DNA of 64,000 nucleotides from Clostridium sp. 1001271st1 H5 (GTDB taxonomy: Bacteria > Bacillota > Clostridia > Lachnospirales > Lachnospiraceae), in NCBI RefSeq assembly GCF_005845215.1, contig NZ_SPHO01000022.1:1-64000 (forward strand), given 5' to 3'. Of this stretch, positions 49,698 through 57,925 are shown piece after piece. The position numbers were made by a program, and so were the translations under genes. Numbering within the stretch: position 1 is the first letter of the stretch; each line of letters opens with the position of its first letter. The notes under the pieces are model-generated. The model saw only the letters and a program-made list of their open reading frames with translations, had not been told where the DNA came from and made no database searches.

Positions 49698-50384
49698 TTA
49701 GTCCTCCTTTTCCGTGTCATCATAGTCTAATGTGATGGATGTCTTGGTCTCCACAAAGATGCTCTTCCGGATGCCCTCAATGATGGCATCAATCATCTCT
49801 TCCGGAAGAAAAGCTTTGATGAGTTCCCCGTTCTTGATACGGTAGATGTACCACAGCTCCACGTCAAAGTCCGGAACTGTTTCCCCTTCAGGAACCAATA
49901 CAGAGATGAGAGTCTCCTTGTCCTTCTCAAACTCTCCCTTCAGTTTCTTCAGGAGGAGCTTCTTCTGCTTGTCATCCGGCTTGATGCTCATTTCATCAAG
50001 GAACTCCTCAAGTGTGGTCTCAAAGGTGTAGTCACCTGTGAAGATTGCCTTCATAGCCTTCTCAAATTTGCTGTCAAATTTGTAGGTTGTCTTGGTCTCC
50101 TCTTTGACCTTCATCTTGTATACTCCCTCACCCACAAGCTCCTTCAGCTTGTCCGGGTTCAGGATGTCAAGGCTCATGCTGTCTGTGATGGCAGCACTAC
50201 CCTCATCACCGTAAAACTTCACATACTTCACATTGTGGTCTTCCATGATAGCCAATCCTCTAGCCTGAAGCTCCGCCTTGTAGCTGTTCATCATAGCCCG
50301 GCTCTTCTTCTGTTCACGGTCAAGCCACACACATGCTCCAATGAGCTGTTCATTGGTCATGCTCTTCACTGCCTGCTGTTCCAT
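49698..50384 (-). CDS. Hypothetical early phage protein
   Basis: This 228-residue soluble protein is helical and highly charged. The N-terminal segment is SMTNEQLIGACVWLDREQKKSRAMMNSYKAELQ, with a later VKYVKFYGDEGSAAITDSMSLDILN. It is reminiscent of DUF3164-type or Gam-position early proteins, but I cannot confirm a family. It overlaps the AbrB-like gene by one base. Confidence 0.6.
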   Translation of the reverse strand: MEQQAVKSMTNEQLIGACVWLDREQKKSRAMMNSYKAELQARGLAIMEDHNVKYVKFYGDEGSAAITDSMSLDILNPDKLKELVGEGVYKMKVKEETKTTYKFDSKFEKAMKAIFTGDYTFETTLEEFLDEMSIKPDDKQKKLLLKKLKGEFEKDKETLISVLVPEGETVPDFDVELWYIYRIKNGELIKAFLPEEMIDAIIEGIRKSIFVETKTSITLDYDDTEKED

Positions 50385-50635
50385 TACTGTCCTCCTCCTA
50401 ACTTCTCAAATGCTTTTGTTGCACAGGCTTCACAGATACCCTTCCCATGAAACTCATGCACATCCTCTGTCGTTCCGCAAAAATTACAACGGAGCGTGTA
50501 CGGTTTTATTCTGATTTCACCCTGATGCTCTTCCACAATCATAGGGTCTTTTGGCTCAATGCCAAGTTCTCTCCTCATTGCCACCGGGATACTGATTGAC
50601 CCGTGGCTTGTCATCTTCTTGTAAGCTGTACTCAT
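50384..50635 (-). CDS. AbrB/SpoVT-like DNA-binding protein with zinc ribbon
   Basis: In this 83-residue protein, residues 1-45 form a swapped-hairpin AbrB domain (YKKMTSHGSISIPVAMRRELGI). Residues 49-73 hold a CxxC...CxxC zinc ribbon (CNFCGTTED, GICEACA). It probably regulates transcription of phage early genes or modifies a host regulator. The combination of both domains is compact and unusual. Confidence 0.8.
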   Translation of the reverse strand: MSTAYKKMTSHGSISIPVAMRRELGIEPKDPMIVEEHQGEIRIKPYTLRCNFCGTTEDVHEFHGKGICEACATKAFEKLGGGQ

Positions 50636-50649
50636 TTGTCTGCTCCTTT

Positions 50650-51033
50650 CTAGGCATCCAAGATGTCCTTGATATAGTTGTACTGGTCAACCAACTTGTA
50701 CTCATGCTCACCCTTTTCCCTGACCTCTTCAGAGAACTCACGGAGCCTGATGGCAAGCTTCAGAACTTTGGCAGCTCCTACAGCCTCAAGTGAGGCTCTT
50801 GAGCTCATCCCTTCTCTCTGACAAAGCATGTAGGAGATGGCATCCATGAGGTAATGCTCCCATATAAAGCAGTCACTACTTCTGCCATTCCACTCTTCCC
50901 TTGCTTCATCAATGAACTTCTTCCGGTTCAGCTTCGGCTTATCCGGAGGAAGCACCCCTTTGTCCTGCATCCTCTTCTTGAGCTCTGCCCTTGCCTGCTT
51001 CTCCTTATTGGTCAACCGTTTATTCTTCGCCAC
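50650..51033 (-). CDS. Hypothetical early phage protein
   Basis: This protein has 127 residues, starting with GTG at 51033 because GGAAGGAG precedes it; an upstream ATG frame is also open. It has a basic N-terminus (KNKRLTNKEKQARAELKKRM) and a helical core (FIWEHYLMDAISYMLCQREGM). The function is unknown. Confidence 0.55.
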   Translation of the reverse strand: MAKNKRLTNKEKQARAELKKRMQDKGVLPPDKPKLNRKKFIDEAREEWNGRSSDCFIWEHYLMDAISYMLCQREGMSSRASLEAVGAAKVLKLAIRLREFSEEVREKGEHEYKLVDQYNYIKDILDA

Positions 51034-51052
51034 TATATACCACTCCTTCCTC

Positions 51053-51301
51053 TTATGAGCTGTCATCCGGGTCAAGTTTTCCTGCCCGGAGCTGTTCCTC
51101 TAGCGTTTCCATTGCAGCAAGATGGATGTCAAGCATGTTGTTCTTCACATCATCCATATCCAGTCCACGTTTCAGACCTTCCATGCCAACGAACACCTGA
51201 AGGAAGCCTGCTATCTGTGCCAACTCCTCAACACTGATGTCCTGTCCCTCAAAGTTGACCTTGTCATCCCTGACTGTCACTATTAGCTTGCAATCCCTCA
51301 T
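51053..51301 (-). CDS. Hypothetical small phage protein
   Basis: This 82-residue acidic protein begins with the beta strands RDCKLIVTVRDDKVNFEGQDI and then helices ending KLDPDDSS. It overlaps the end of gemA by 38 bp. The function is unknown. Confidence 0.55.
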   Translation of the reverse strand: MRDCKLIVTVRDDKVNFEGQDISVEELAQIAGFLQVFVGMEGLKRGLDMDDVKNNMLDIHLAAMETLEEQLRAGKLDPDDSS

Positions 51302-51731
51302 CCTGCTCCTCCTTCTCCTTCTGCCTCTTCAACATACTCTTCAGAGCTTCAATGAGCTTTGAGCATTGCTGATAGTTCAGCCACTCAACCGCACTGACAC
51401 CAAACATCTTCTGACACATTCCATTGACCCTTGCAGGCTTGTCCCATCCAAGCTCTTGTGTGAGCTTGTATATCTTCTTCCGTTGGTTCTCTGTGACTTC
51501 ACTTCCGCTGTATCGGTTCCTTCCACGCTCTGACTTCTTAGCAGAGTCCTTCATGTTACCAAGTACACGGATGACAGTCTGAAGCTCCCTTTTGTTGAGA
51601 GCCTTGATACTGTCCTTTCCTGTATGTGCCTGAACAAGAAGATGCAGCTCCTCATCCGTGAGCTTCAGCTCCGGACTCTTGGCAATCCCCCACACCCTCT
51701 TGATACTTGGCTGTGATGTATTTCCTGCCAT
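51264..51731 (-). CDS. gemA: GemA-like regulator (Mu gp16, DUF1018)
   Basis: This 155-residue protein starts at the ATG at 51731 (GAGAGG upstream). It carries the GemA core: IKRVWGIAKSPELKLTDEELHLLV, then TENQRKKIYKLTQELGW and VSAVEWLNYQQCSKLIEAL. In Mu, GemA relieves host gene repression and affects DNA topology during early lytic growth. Confidence 0.88.
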   Translation of the reverse strand: MAGNTSQPSIKRVWGIAKSPELKLTDEELHLLVQAHTGKDSIKALNKRELQTVIRVLGNMKDSAKKSERGRNRYSGSEVTENQRKKIYKLTQELGWDKPARVNGMCQKMFGVSAVEWLNYQQCSKLIEALKSMLKRQKEKEEQDEGLQANSDSQG

Positions 51732-51732
51732 A

Positions 51733-51960
51733 CTATCCTCTCTTTCTCTTATCGTTCCCATTCTCAATGACTCCGCCTCTTGCATACTGCGTCAGGAATG
51801 TAGGTATCTGTATATCCTTTCTAGGCTCCGGGATAGTATCTGCACACAGATTGATGTCACAGTATCCATGCTCATTGATTGCTTCATATACGCTCTTCAT
51901 AATATGTTGAGCAATCTGCTCTTCCTTCTCTCCACTAAGTGCAATCTTAATCTCCTTCAT
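51733..51960 (-). CDS. Hypothetical small phage protein
   Basis: This 75-residue protein is mixed alpha/beta (MKEIKIALSGEKEEQIAQHIM...) with a basic tail. It lies between MuB and gemA. The function is unknown. Confidence 0.6.
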   Translation of the reverse strand: MKEIKIALSGEKEEQIAQHIMKSVYEAINEHGYCDINLCADTIPEPRKDIQIPTFLTQYARGGVIENGNDKRKRG

Positions 51961-51975
51961 AGAACTCTCTCCTTC

Positions 51976-52950
51976 CTACAACATCATCATGTTGGATGCT
52001 TCACTCACAATCTTCATGGTTATACGGGTCTCACCCTTCTGCTTCAGGATACGGAGCACGTTGTTGAGCGTTCTGTCCAACAGACGGAAGCATCCGCTTT
52101 GTGTGTTGGTTGCCCGGCTTATCATCTCACCCATGGCAGCCTCATCCACCTCATATCCTTCAAGGTAGTCAACTACTTCATTCTTTGACAGTCCCTTCAG
52201 CTTGTAGTAGAAGTCCATCCTGTTAGCAAACCGGGCAAGATTGCCCTTCAGCTCTGTCTCAAGTCTCGGCTCTCCTGCTATGACAATGCCTACATTCGAC
52301 TGGTCAAAGATACCACGGAGTATCTCCATCTTCTTCTGTGTGTACTTGTTGATGAGCTTGTCTGCCTCATCAATGATGAGTAGGAACCCTTCATTGGTAT
52401 TGAAAAACTCACGGATGCGGTTGACTCTGCTCCATATCGTTCCACCGTAACCCTTTGGGAGTCCTATACCGTTCTCAATGGCTTCCACCAAGTCCCGGCA
52501 AGCCATTGTGTCATCACACTCAATGTATGCCACCCTTGGAAGCTCTGCATATTTCTTCAGGGCGTGTGTCTTTCCCTGACCGGACTTTCCAACGATTATC
52601 CCAAGCCCCATGTACTCCTGACATGCCTGACACACACCAATGGTCTGCACAAAGTCTCTGCTCTCAAAGAACTCCACCTTCTTCTTGAGTGTGCCTGCTC
52701 CTGTAGGTACGCTGTTCTCCGGTTCCTGACCTTCAGCAACGCCTCCGGTAGCGGCAAGAAACTCTCTGACCTTCTTCTCAAGCTCTGTAGGGTCACTTGC
52801 ATACTTCCCATTGAGGTACTGACTAAGTGCTGCTCTTGAGTAGTTCATCTTGAGAGCTGCCTCTGCCTTCGTCATCTTCATCTCCGCCAGTCTCTCATTC
52901 ATCTGCTCTGCCAATGTCTTCTCTGTTTTGTAGGTATTCAATGCTTCCAT
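51976..52950 (-). CDS. MuB-like transposition ATPase
   Basis: This protein has 324 residues from the ATG at 52950 (GGAAGG upstream). An N-terminal helix-turn-helix (MTKAEAALKMNYSRAALSQYL) is followed by an AAA+ ATPase with Walker A GKSGQGKT (121-128) and Walker B LLIIDEAD (190-196). It coats target DNA, activates the MuA transposase and gives target immunity. It follows MuA after a 38-codon membrane peptide gene. Confidence 0.95.
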   Translation of the reverse strand: MEALNTYKTEKTLAEQMNERLAEMKMTKAEAALKMNYSRAALSQYLNGKYASDPTELEKKVREFLAATGGVAEGQEPENSVPTGAGTLKKKVEFFESRDFVQTIGVCQACQEYMGLGIIVGKSGQGKTHALKKYAELPRVAYIECDDTMACRDLVEAIENGIGLPKGYGGTIWSRVNRIREFFNTNEGFLLIIDEADKLINKYTQKKMEILRGIFDQSNVGIVIAGEPRLETELKGNLARFANRMDFYYKLKGLSKNEVVDYLEGYEVDEAAMGEMISRATNTQSGCFRLLDRTLNNVLRILKQKGETRITMKIVSEASNMMML

Positions 52951-52976
52951 GTTTACAACCTTCCTTTCCTTCAACC

Positions 52977-53093
52977 TTATTTCATATTTTCCAAGTACGC
53001 CGCCGCAATCGAAAATGCCAACCACGCCAATTCAACCAATGCTATAACTGCCATAACCACAAGGGCAGCTCCAATCAATATCATCCTGACCAT
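52977..53093 (-). CDS. 38-residue membrane peptide between MuA and MuB
   Basis: An ATG at 53093 with GGAGG five bases upstream starts right after the MuA stop. The product MVRMILIGAALVVMAVIALV... is almost entirely one membrane helix, ending YLENMK. The perfect ribosome site and packing favour a real gene. The role is unknown. Confidence 0.6.
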   Translation of the reverse strand: MVRMILIGAALVVMAVIALVELAWLAFSIAAAYLENMK

Positions 53094-53094
53094 A

Positions 53095-55188
53095 TCATCC
53101 TCCTATAGCTCTAAGCTTCTTGAGGGCGTTTTCTGCCTGCCTGCTCATGTATTCGCTGTCCGCTTCAGGCTCTTCTCTCTTCTCGGCTCTGAAGCCCTGC
53201 TGATAGGTTCTGTCTGTAGGTATCGTGATGACCTTTGCAGCCTTCTCCTGCTTCTTTCCACCTATCATCAGCTCAATACCACCTGTAGTCTCATTGAAGC
53301 CAACATACTGCTCATTGAGTTCCTCAAACGGTCTCCTTGCCTCTTCAAGTCTTTCCCGGTCACGCTTCTGCTGTCTCTTCTGCATCTTCAGGTGCTCCTC
53401 AAGAGCTTTCTGTGTAACCTTCGGAGCTATCTGAAGAAGCTCCTGACAATATGCTTCACAGATACGCTTGCCCTTTTGGTCAAAGACATACAGGACAGCC
53501 ATATCATCCGGGTCATACTTGATGTCAACCTTCCGCCCGATATAGTCACAAAGCTCATCAGAGCGGTACTCATATCCCCACTTGGTAATGCCAATGTTAC
53601 GGACAAGCACGTTCTCTGACTTCATCATCAGCATGGTTGCATAGCTCTTAGGCGGTGCCGCCTTGAAGTATCTGTCCTCATTCATAAAGCAGTCATAAGG
53701 CTTCTTATAAGTCTCTCCCATCTTCTTCAGTCCGGAGTGTTCCGTGTGCATGTAGACCGTTGTGAGCCATTCATGCCACTTCTCATAGAACTCTTCCAGT
53801 GTCAGGAGTTCTCCTCTCTCAAGCATCCGCTTGATGTCCTTATCCACCTTGTCAGAGGTCTTTGAGCCTGTCAGTGTTCCGGTGTATGACTTCATCCAAC
53901 GTGTGAACTTATTGCACACGGTACGGAAGAACCTCTCAATCTGACCTTTGCTCCATGGCTCATAAGGAAGAGCCCTGTGGTCATCCTTGATGCCTATACT
54001 CTTGTAGAAGCCCATTGTCTCATTGTCAAAGTTCATGCCGCTCCGGTCATTCCTGTCTCTTCCTGTCATGGTCTTGGCTGTGTAGTCCTTACCATTGTCT
54101 ATGTAGAGATACTCCGGAACTCCGCCCGGCTCTGAATATATCATTTTGAGTAGGCTCTGCTTCAGGATGTCAGAGTTGGCATCCTTGCACATCACATCTC
54201 CCATGATGACCCTGCTCCTCATGTCTACCCATGCAGCCAAGTGTGGCTTGATGGCTATAACCTTGCCATTAGGCTGCTTGTAGCTCACCCAACAGTCAAA
54301 GGTATGCTCATCACCCATGACAATCTGCATCACCTGAAGCCCCTTGGTGTCTCTGCTTCCTTTCACCATGACCTTATTCTTGTACTCACGGGTACCACGG
54401 GATGCAAGGAACCAAGCGTTCCTCATCCCCTCATCCTCCATGAGGTAACTGATGTACCTTGTCACCGTCTGATAGGATGGTATCTTCTCCCACTTGTTGA
54501 TATTGGCAATGGCTGTCAGCTTCTCATACAGCATCTCACGGGTTCCTTGGTTTCGGGCAAAGTCCTCATTGAACCATATATTCTTGATAACCTGTTTGAC
54601 CTCCGGCTTGATACTTGGAAAGCATCCGGTTTCTTTTGGCTTCCGGCACAGGCAGAGAACCTTGAAGAACTCACGCCCTGCTCCGTCTTCCTTCTCAAGC
54701 TTGTCCGCCCATGCGGATGCTTCAAGGTATGCCTTGGTGTATCGGTAGAGTGTTCTCTGACCTTTTCCAAGATACTTCTGTGCAAACTCTTCAGCGTACT
54801 TTGTCCGGTCTCCTTCGTCATACTGAAGGAACTTTCTGACCACGTTCCCAAGCTCCACAGCCTTGTAGTATCTCTCCTTGTAGTTTTCAATGTACCAATC
54901 AACATCTGTATTCACATACCATGGAACTTCCGGCTTCTGCTCATCCTCTTTCTTGTCCGGAAATTCTTCCGTGAAAGATTTCAGCTTCTCCCGTTCCTTC
55001 CATGCGTTCCTTGCCTGCTTTGAAAGTGAGGAGACCGCCACAAGTACCACATCTTTTCCGCCATTCTCTGACTTCTCGGTCTTGGTCACAAAGGACTCTT
55101 GCTTCCTTAATACCCTCTTGACCATTGTGTTGTACTTAACTCTTTCCAGTTCAGCAGCTTCTCCCAATGTGACATATACTTCAGCCAA
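53095..55188 (-). CDS. MuA-like DDE transposase
   Basis: This 697-residue protein has an N-terminal winged-helix end-binding region and a retroviral-type integrase core with D293 (MGDEHTF), D364 (YIDNGKDY) and E418 (GQIERFF). The spacing of 71 and 54 residues is close to Mu's 67 and 56. A Mu-transpos_C beta barrel and a C-terminal tail for MuB contact follow. It integrates and replicates the phage by transposition, using the TGTA ends at 23627 and 57828. Confidence 0.96.
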   Translation of the reverse strand: MAEVYVTLGEAAELERVKYNTMVKRVLRKQESFVTKTEKSENGGKDVVLVAVSSLSKQARNAWKEREKLKSFTEEFPDKKEDEQKPEVPWYVNTDVDWYIENYKERYYKAVELGNVVRKFLQYDEGDRTKYAEEFAQKYLGKGQRTLYRYTKAYLEASAWADKLEKEDGAGREFFKVLCLCRKPKETGCFPSIKPEVKQVIKNIWFNEDFARNQGTREMLYEKLTAIANINKWEKIPSYQTVTRYISYLMEDEGMRNAWFLASRGTREYKNKVMVKGSRDTKGLQVMQIVMGDEHTFDCWVSYKQPNGKVIAIKPHLAAWVDMRSRVIMGDVMCKDANSDILKQSLLKMIYSEPGGVPEYLYIDNGKDYTAKTMTGRDRNDRSGMNFDNETMGFYKSIGIKDDHRALPYEPWSKGQIERFFRTVCNKFTRWMKSYTGTLTGSKTSDKVDKDIKRMLERGELLTLEEFYEKWHEWLTTVYMHTEHSGLKKMGETYKKPYDCFMNEDRYFKAAPPKSYATMLMMKSENVLVRNIGITKWGYEYRSDELCDYIGRKVDIKYDPDDMAVLYVFDQKGKRICEAYCQELLQIAPKVTQKALEEHLKMQKRQQKRDRERLEEARRPFEELNEQYVGFNETTGGIELMIGGKKQEKAAKVITIPTDRTYQQGFRAEKREEPEADSEYMSRQAENALKKLRAIGG

Positions 55189-55202
55189 TCAGCTCACCTC
55201 CT

Positions 55203-55406
55203 TCATGCTGCTACCTCAATATCCAGTATCCTTGATATTGCCTCAATGTATTTCTTTCCACTACGCTCACCGACTAAAATCTTATGGATGTACTGCTTAT
55301 TGCATCCAAGCAAAGCAGCAAGCTCCACCTGTGTCATATTCTTGTCTATGAGCCTTTTCCTGACCTTCCGCCCAAAGGGTGTCAGTCTCGTCTGCTTTGT
55401 TGCCAT
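55203..55406 (-). CDS. Small helix-turn-helix (Ner-position) regulator
   Basis: This 67-residue Cro/Ner-like protein has a helix-turn-helix MTQVELAALLGCNKQYIHKIL in the centre. It lies just before MuA, where Mu encodes Ner, and probably represses repressor and early transcription during lytic growth. Confidence 0.82.
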   Translation of the reverse strand: MATKQTRLTPFGRKVRKRLIDKNMTQVELAALLGCNKQYIHKILVGERSGKKYIEAISRILDIEVAA

Positions 55407-55420
55407 CTGCTCACCTCACA

Positions 55421-55642
55421 TCACAGCTTGTATACCCTCATACCGCAACCATTCAGGTCACAGGTGTATCCTTTTTCTATAAGGGTCTCAATGACTTTTG
55501 GAGCCGCCTCATACAGGATGATACCCTGACGGACTGTGCCGCCTACTGTGTATCCTATGGACATCCTGATGGGGCTTGTCTGTTCCTGAAGCTTCAGGAG
55601 TATTGACATCAACTCCACATCACTATCCTTGTATTTCTCCAT
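55421..55642 (-). CDS. Hypothetical early phage protein
   Basis: This 73-residue protein has strands IRMSIGYTVGGTVRQGIILYEAAPKVIETLIEKG and ends CDLNGCGMRVYKL. The function is unknown. It is tightly packed in the early operon. Confidence 0.6.
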   Translation of the reverse strand: MEKYKDSDVELMSILLKLQEQTSPIRMSIGYTVGGTVRQGIILYEAAPKVIETLIEKGYTCDLNGCGMRVYKL

Positions 55643-55664
55643 TACAGCCTACCTTTCCAACCAA

Positions 55665-55844
55665 TTACAGGCTCTTTGATATAGTCCTTGTCTTTGGTTT
55701 TCCTCCAACCTTCTTCAGAGATACCCGGCTCACTACTTCCAATGAGTCCGGAAGGTTCTTGACCACAAGCCAATTCTCCGGCACCAATCCATGAGCCTTC
55801 ATTATCTTCTTCTGTTCCCTTGTGGGAGCCTTTCCGTTCTTCAT
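55665..55844 (-). CDS. Small phage protein, DUF6906-like
   Basis: This 59-residue basic protein starts MKNGKAPTREQKKIMKAHGL and continues with VPENWLVVKNLPDSLEVVSR. This is the pattern of the DUF6906 family common in Firmicutes phages. The start overlaps the upstream stop as TGATG, and GGAGGTG precedes it. The function is unknown. Confidence 0.72.
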   Translation of the reverse strand: MKNGKAPTREQKKIMKAHGLVPENWLVVKNLPDSLEVVSRVSLKKVGGKPKTRTISKSL

Positions 55845-56029
55845 CAGTAGCTCACCTCCGTCCCCTCTATAATTTTGTCAATTATATTGAGAGCGTTTTC
55901 CTTTCCCTCAATCTCTGCCTCAAGCTCCATCCGGTTCTCCCGGAGCTGCTCAAGCTCTGCATCCAACTTCTCTCTGTGCTCAACCAATGCTTCCATTTCA
56001 TCACTTGACAGGTTCAGCAAATGCCTCAT
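55844..56029 (-). CDS. Small coiled-coil phage protein
   Basis: This 61-residue protein is almost entirely a Leu/Glu/Arg heptad coiled coil (DEMEALVEHREKLDAELEQL...). It overlaps the next gene by one base. The function is unknown. Confidence 0.6.
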   Translation of the reverse strand: MRHLLNLSSDEMEALVEHREKLDAELEQLRENRMELEAEIEGKENALNIIDKIIEGTEVSY

Positions 56030-56059
56030 CTCCTCTCTATATATTTGAACATCAGGGCT

Positions 56060-56230
56060 TCAAGCTAAAACTCCGATACTGACAAGCATCCGCTTTGTCA
56101 TCCTTCTATCACGGTCATAGAACTTCTGCCCCTTAATCTCCTGATTGACATAGAATGTACCGCACAGGTACCGCTTTATCATCCAAACCTTGTCCGGGTT
56201 ATACTTGTCTTGTATCCTTGTTACCTTCAT
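56060..56230 (-). CDS. Small basic phage protein
   Basis: This protein has 56 residues from the ATG at 56230 (GGAAGG upstream). It is basic (MKVTRIQDKYNPDKVWMIKRYL...). The function is unknown. Confidence 0.55.
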   Translation of the reverse strand: MKVTRIQDKYNPDKVWMIKRYLCGTFYVNQEIKGQKFYDRDRRMTKRMLVSIGVLA

Positions 56231-56259
56231 AAAACCTTCCTTTCCCTGATGCCACTGTC

Positions 56260-56550
56260 TCATTCTTCAACTCTTAAAGTAGGACAGGACAGCTCTTCTA
56301 TCTCTTCCTGTATCCGTTGCACTTCTCTCTGTGCGTTCCGGAGGAGCTCATCAAGCTCATGGGCTTTCTTTGCTCTTGGAAGCATGTCATGGAAGATTGT
56401 CATACCAAAGCTCTTATACAGTTCAGCAACTTCATCTTTGCCGGATGTGTTCCGGATAGATGGATGCCACATGTAGACTTCTTCAATCACTTTGTACTGC
56501 TCATCCGTGACAGTTCTTTCAATTCTTTCCTCAAATTCCTGCTTCTGCAT
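56260..56550 (-). CDS. Hypothetical first early gene of the prophage
   Basis: This 96-residue helical acidic protein has a TDEQYKVIEEVYMWHPSIRN segment and a C-terminal coiled coil (ELLRNAQREVQRIQEEIEEL). It is the first gene of the early operon, facing the repressor. The function is unknown. Confidence 0.6.
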   Translation of the reverse strand: MQKQEFEERIERTVTDEQYKVIEEVYMWHPSIRNTSGKDEVAELYKSFGMTIFHDMLPRAKKAHELDELLRNAQREVQRIQEEIEELSCPTLRVEE

Positions 56551-56678
56551 CCTGCACCTCCTTCATTCCTTCATAGTTCCATTTTCTGATACCCTGAACC
56601 GGGTGACTTTCTTTGTGCCGGAGAACTCCGACTATTGAGATTTACTAAGTTTTTTGATATGATTTATCTTGGATTAGT

Positions 56679-56694
56679 GGGTTACAAGTAACCC
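56679..56694. promoter_or_regulatory. Operator palindrome GGGTTAC-AA-GTAACCC
   Basis: This perfect 7-bp-arm palindrome lies in the early control region. A twin with centre TT lies at 57217-57232, just after the repressor gene. They are likely binding sites for the repressor or the Ner-like protein. Confidence 0.65.
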
Positions 56695-56713
56695 TTGCAA
56701 GGTTTATTATATC

Positions 56714-56779
56714 TTCCTATTTGCAGAATATCAACACTTTTTCTGCTTTCAGGAAGAATATATATTCCAATTTGCAGAA
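56714..56779. repeat. TTCC(A/T)ATTTGCAGAA direct repeats
   Basis: TTCCTATTTGCAGAA (56714-56728) and TTCCAATTTGCAGAA (56765-56779) lie upstream of the repressor. Two further copies lie inside its gene (57004-57018 and, inverted, 57027-57040). They may be repressor operators and the Mu-type transposition enhancer. Confidence 0.6.
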
Positions 56780-56791
56780 AGAGAGGTCATC

Positions 56792-57199
56792 ATGGAATTA
56801 GATATGATGGGAATTGGTGAACGTATTAAAACAAGAAGAAAAGAATTGAAACTCTCTCAAACAGACATATATGAGAGATGTGACATCACTTCAGGAGCAT
56901 TGAGCAAAATCGAAAACGGAAAAACTACGCCTTCCGTTATTGCATTTTATAAGCTTTCACAAGTGTTAGAGTGTGATATGAATTGGTTGGCAACCGGAAT
57001 ATCTTCCAATATGCAGAAGTCCAATATCTGCAAATTGGAAGAGGAGCTGTTGAATGGTTTCCGGGAGCTTCCTGAAGATGACAAAGAGGAACTCATGGGC
57101 TTATTGCAACTAAAGCTCCGGAAGGTGAAAAAAGAAAGAGATGTGACTGCAAAATCATCCGGATTGATAGGTACAGAAAATGGTGACATGGTTGGCTGA
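56792..57199 (+). CDS. Prophage repressor (HTH_3/XRE family)
   Basis: This 135-residue protein has an N-terminal Xre helix-turn-helix (RIKTRRKELKLSQTDIYERCDITSGALSKIENGKTTPS) and a helical C-terminal part without a peptidase motif. It is the only plus-strand gene of the prophage, divergent from the early operon. This is the position of Mu c. It keeps the early operon silent; it lacks a RecA-type autocleavage domain, so induction is not by LexA-like cleavage. Confidence 0.88.
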   Translation: MELDMMGIGERIKTRRKELKLSQTDIYERCDITSGALSKIENGKTTPSVIAFYKLSQVLECDMNWLATGISSNMQKSNICKLEEELLNGFRELPEDDKEELMGLLQLKLRKVKKERDVTAKSSGLIGTENGDMVG

Positions 57200-57216
57200 T
57201 TTTTTTATGCTTTTTT

Positions 57217-57232
57217 GGGTTACTTGTAACCC
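57217..57232. promoter_or_regulatory. Operator palindrome GGGTTAC-TT-GTAACCC
   Basis: This is the second copy of the palindrome at 56679-56694, placed 17 bases after the repressor stop codon. Confidence 0.6.
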
Positions 57233-57828
57233 TTTTATTGTCACTTTGCTTTTTAGGGAAGCAATTCCCGAAAAAGTTCATTTTTCCTTGAAAATAAGCC
57301 AAAGTGACAACTTTATTTGCAAGGTTCCAATTTGTCACTTTGATTGCATCCAGTCCCGGCTCTCCTGTTCCGTGTACTGATTGCATTGAGTAACGCCTTT
57401 TTTTCAAAGCGTTACTTTCAAAAAACCCTTATTTTATGGGACTTTACGAAACAAACACGCACATTGACAACACTTAATCAGTAACGCAATAACGCCACGT
57501 TATAACGCTTGACCTATTTTCAGAAGAGGATGCCTGATGTATAATGTCCTTACAACCTAACTTTGAGGTGTTGTGGATAGAACAAGTGCTCAAAAACCAA
57601 GTAAAACCAATGCTTCCAAGCACTCTATCCACTTCCCTCCCTTCCAAGGGCACAAAAAAAGCATCCGAAACAGCTTATTCTCAAATTCGCTGTCAAAGAT
57701 GCTTCATTTTTTCTCTATGAAATTCGCCACAAACCTTGATTTCACGGGGTTTCCCGTCATTTCCCACCTCTTCACGGATGGTCTCACGTTAGAATGTCCT
57801 TTTTGTCAGATATTCTGTTAAGTTACAA
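57233..57828. other. Non-coding left end of the prophage
   Basis: This region carries an inverted repeat AGTAACGC/GCGTTACT (57389-57416) and TAACGC copies at 57482, 57490 and 57503. It also carries the hairpin terminator 57660-57703 and the terminal TGTA sequence. A plus-strand frame at 57573-57821 looks non-coding. MuA sites presumably lie in the outermost 150 bp. Confidence 0.5.
57660..57703. terminator. Bidirectional hairpin terminator near the left prophage end
   Basis: AGCATC...ACAGC (57660-57674) pairs with GCTGT...GATGCT (57689-57703). T runs occur on both strands. It separates prophage and element transcription and may end the repressor mRNA. Confidence 0.65.
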
Positions 57829-57833
57829 TTTTT
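57829..57833. repeat. 5-bp target-site duplication, copy 2
   Basis: ATTTT follows the prophage terminus ...TACA and matches 23622-23626. Confidence 0.65.
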
Positions 57834-57925
57834 TTCCAGTTCAGTGAACATTTTTAACACTATGTTTCTTATTCTACAGACTAACTATGTTGCATTTCAT
57901 TATTTAAATATTCAGTGAAAAAAAT

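Larger units (their letters stand above)
23627..57828 (-). mobile_element. Mu-like transposable prophage, about 34.2 kb, with a DGR
   Basis: Left and right ends both begin TGTA when read inward. Their first 27 bases agree at 18 positions (TGTA-C----CA-AAT-T-TG-CAAAA). A 5-bp ATTTT duplication flanks them. Gene order matches Mu read on the minus strand: repressor (divergent), early small genes, MuA, MuB, GemA, lysis, Mor, head, contractile tail, fibre and then the DGR. All expected modules appear intact, with no obvious frameshifts, so it may be functional. Confidence 0.85.

Noticed and set aside
57573..57821. 82-codon plus-strand frame at the prophage end
   Set aside because: It overlaps the hairpin terminator and MuA end region, has no ribosome site and ends at the terminus; treated as non-coding.
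23735..57856. Alternative prophage ends (TG at 23740 with CA at 57850, TTTTT duplication)
   Set aside because: The two ends do not resemble each other, while TGTA at 23627 and 57828 match at 18 of 27 positions.
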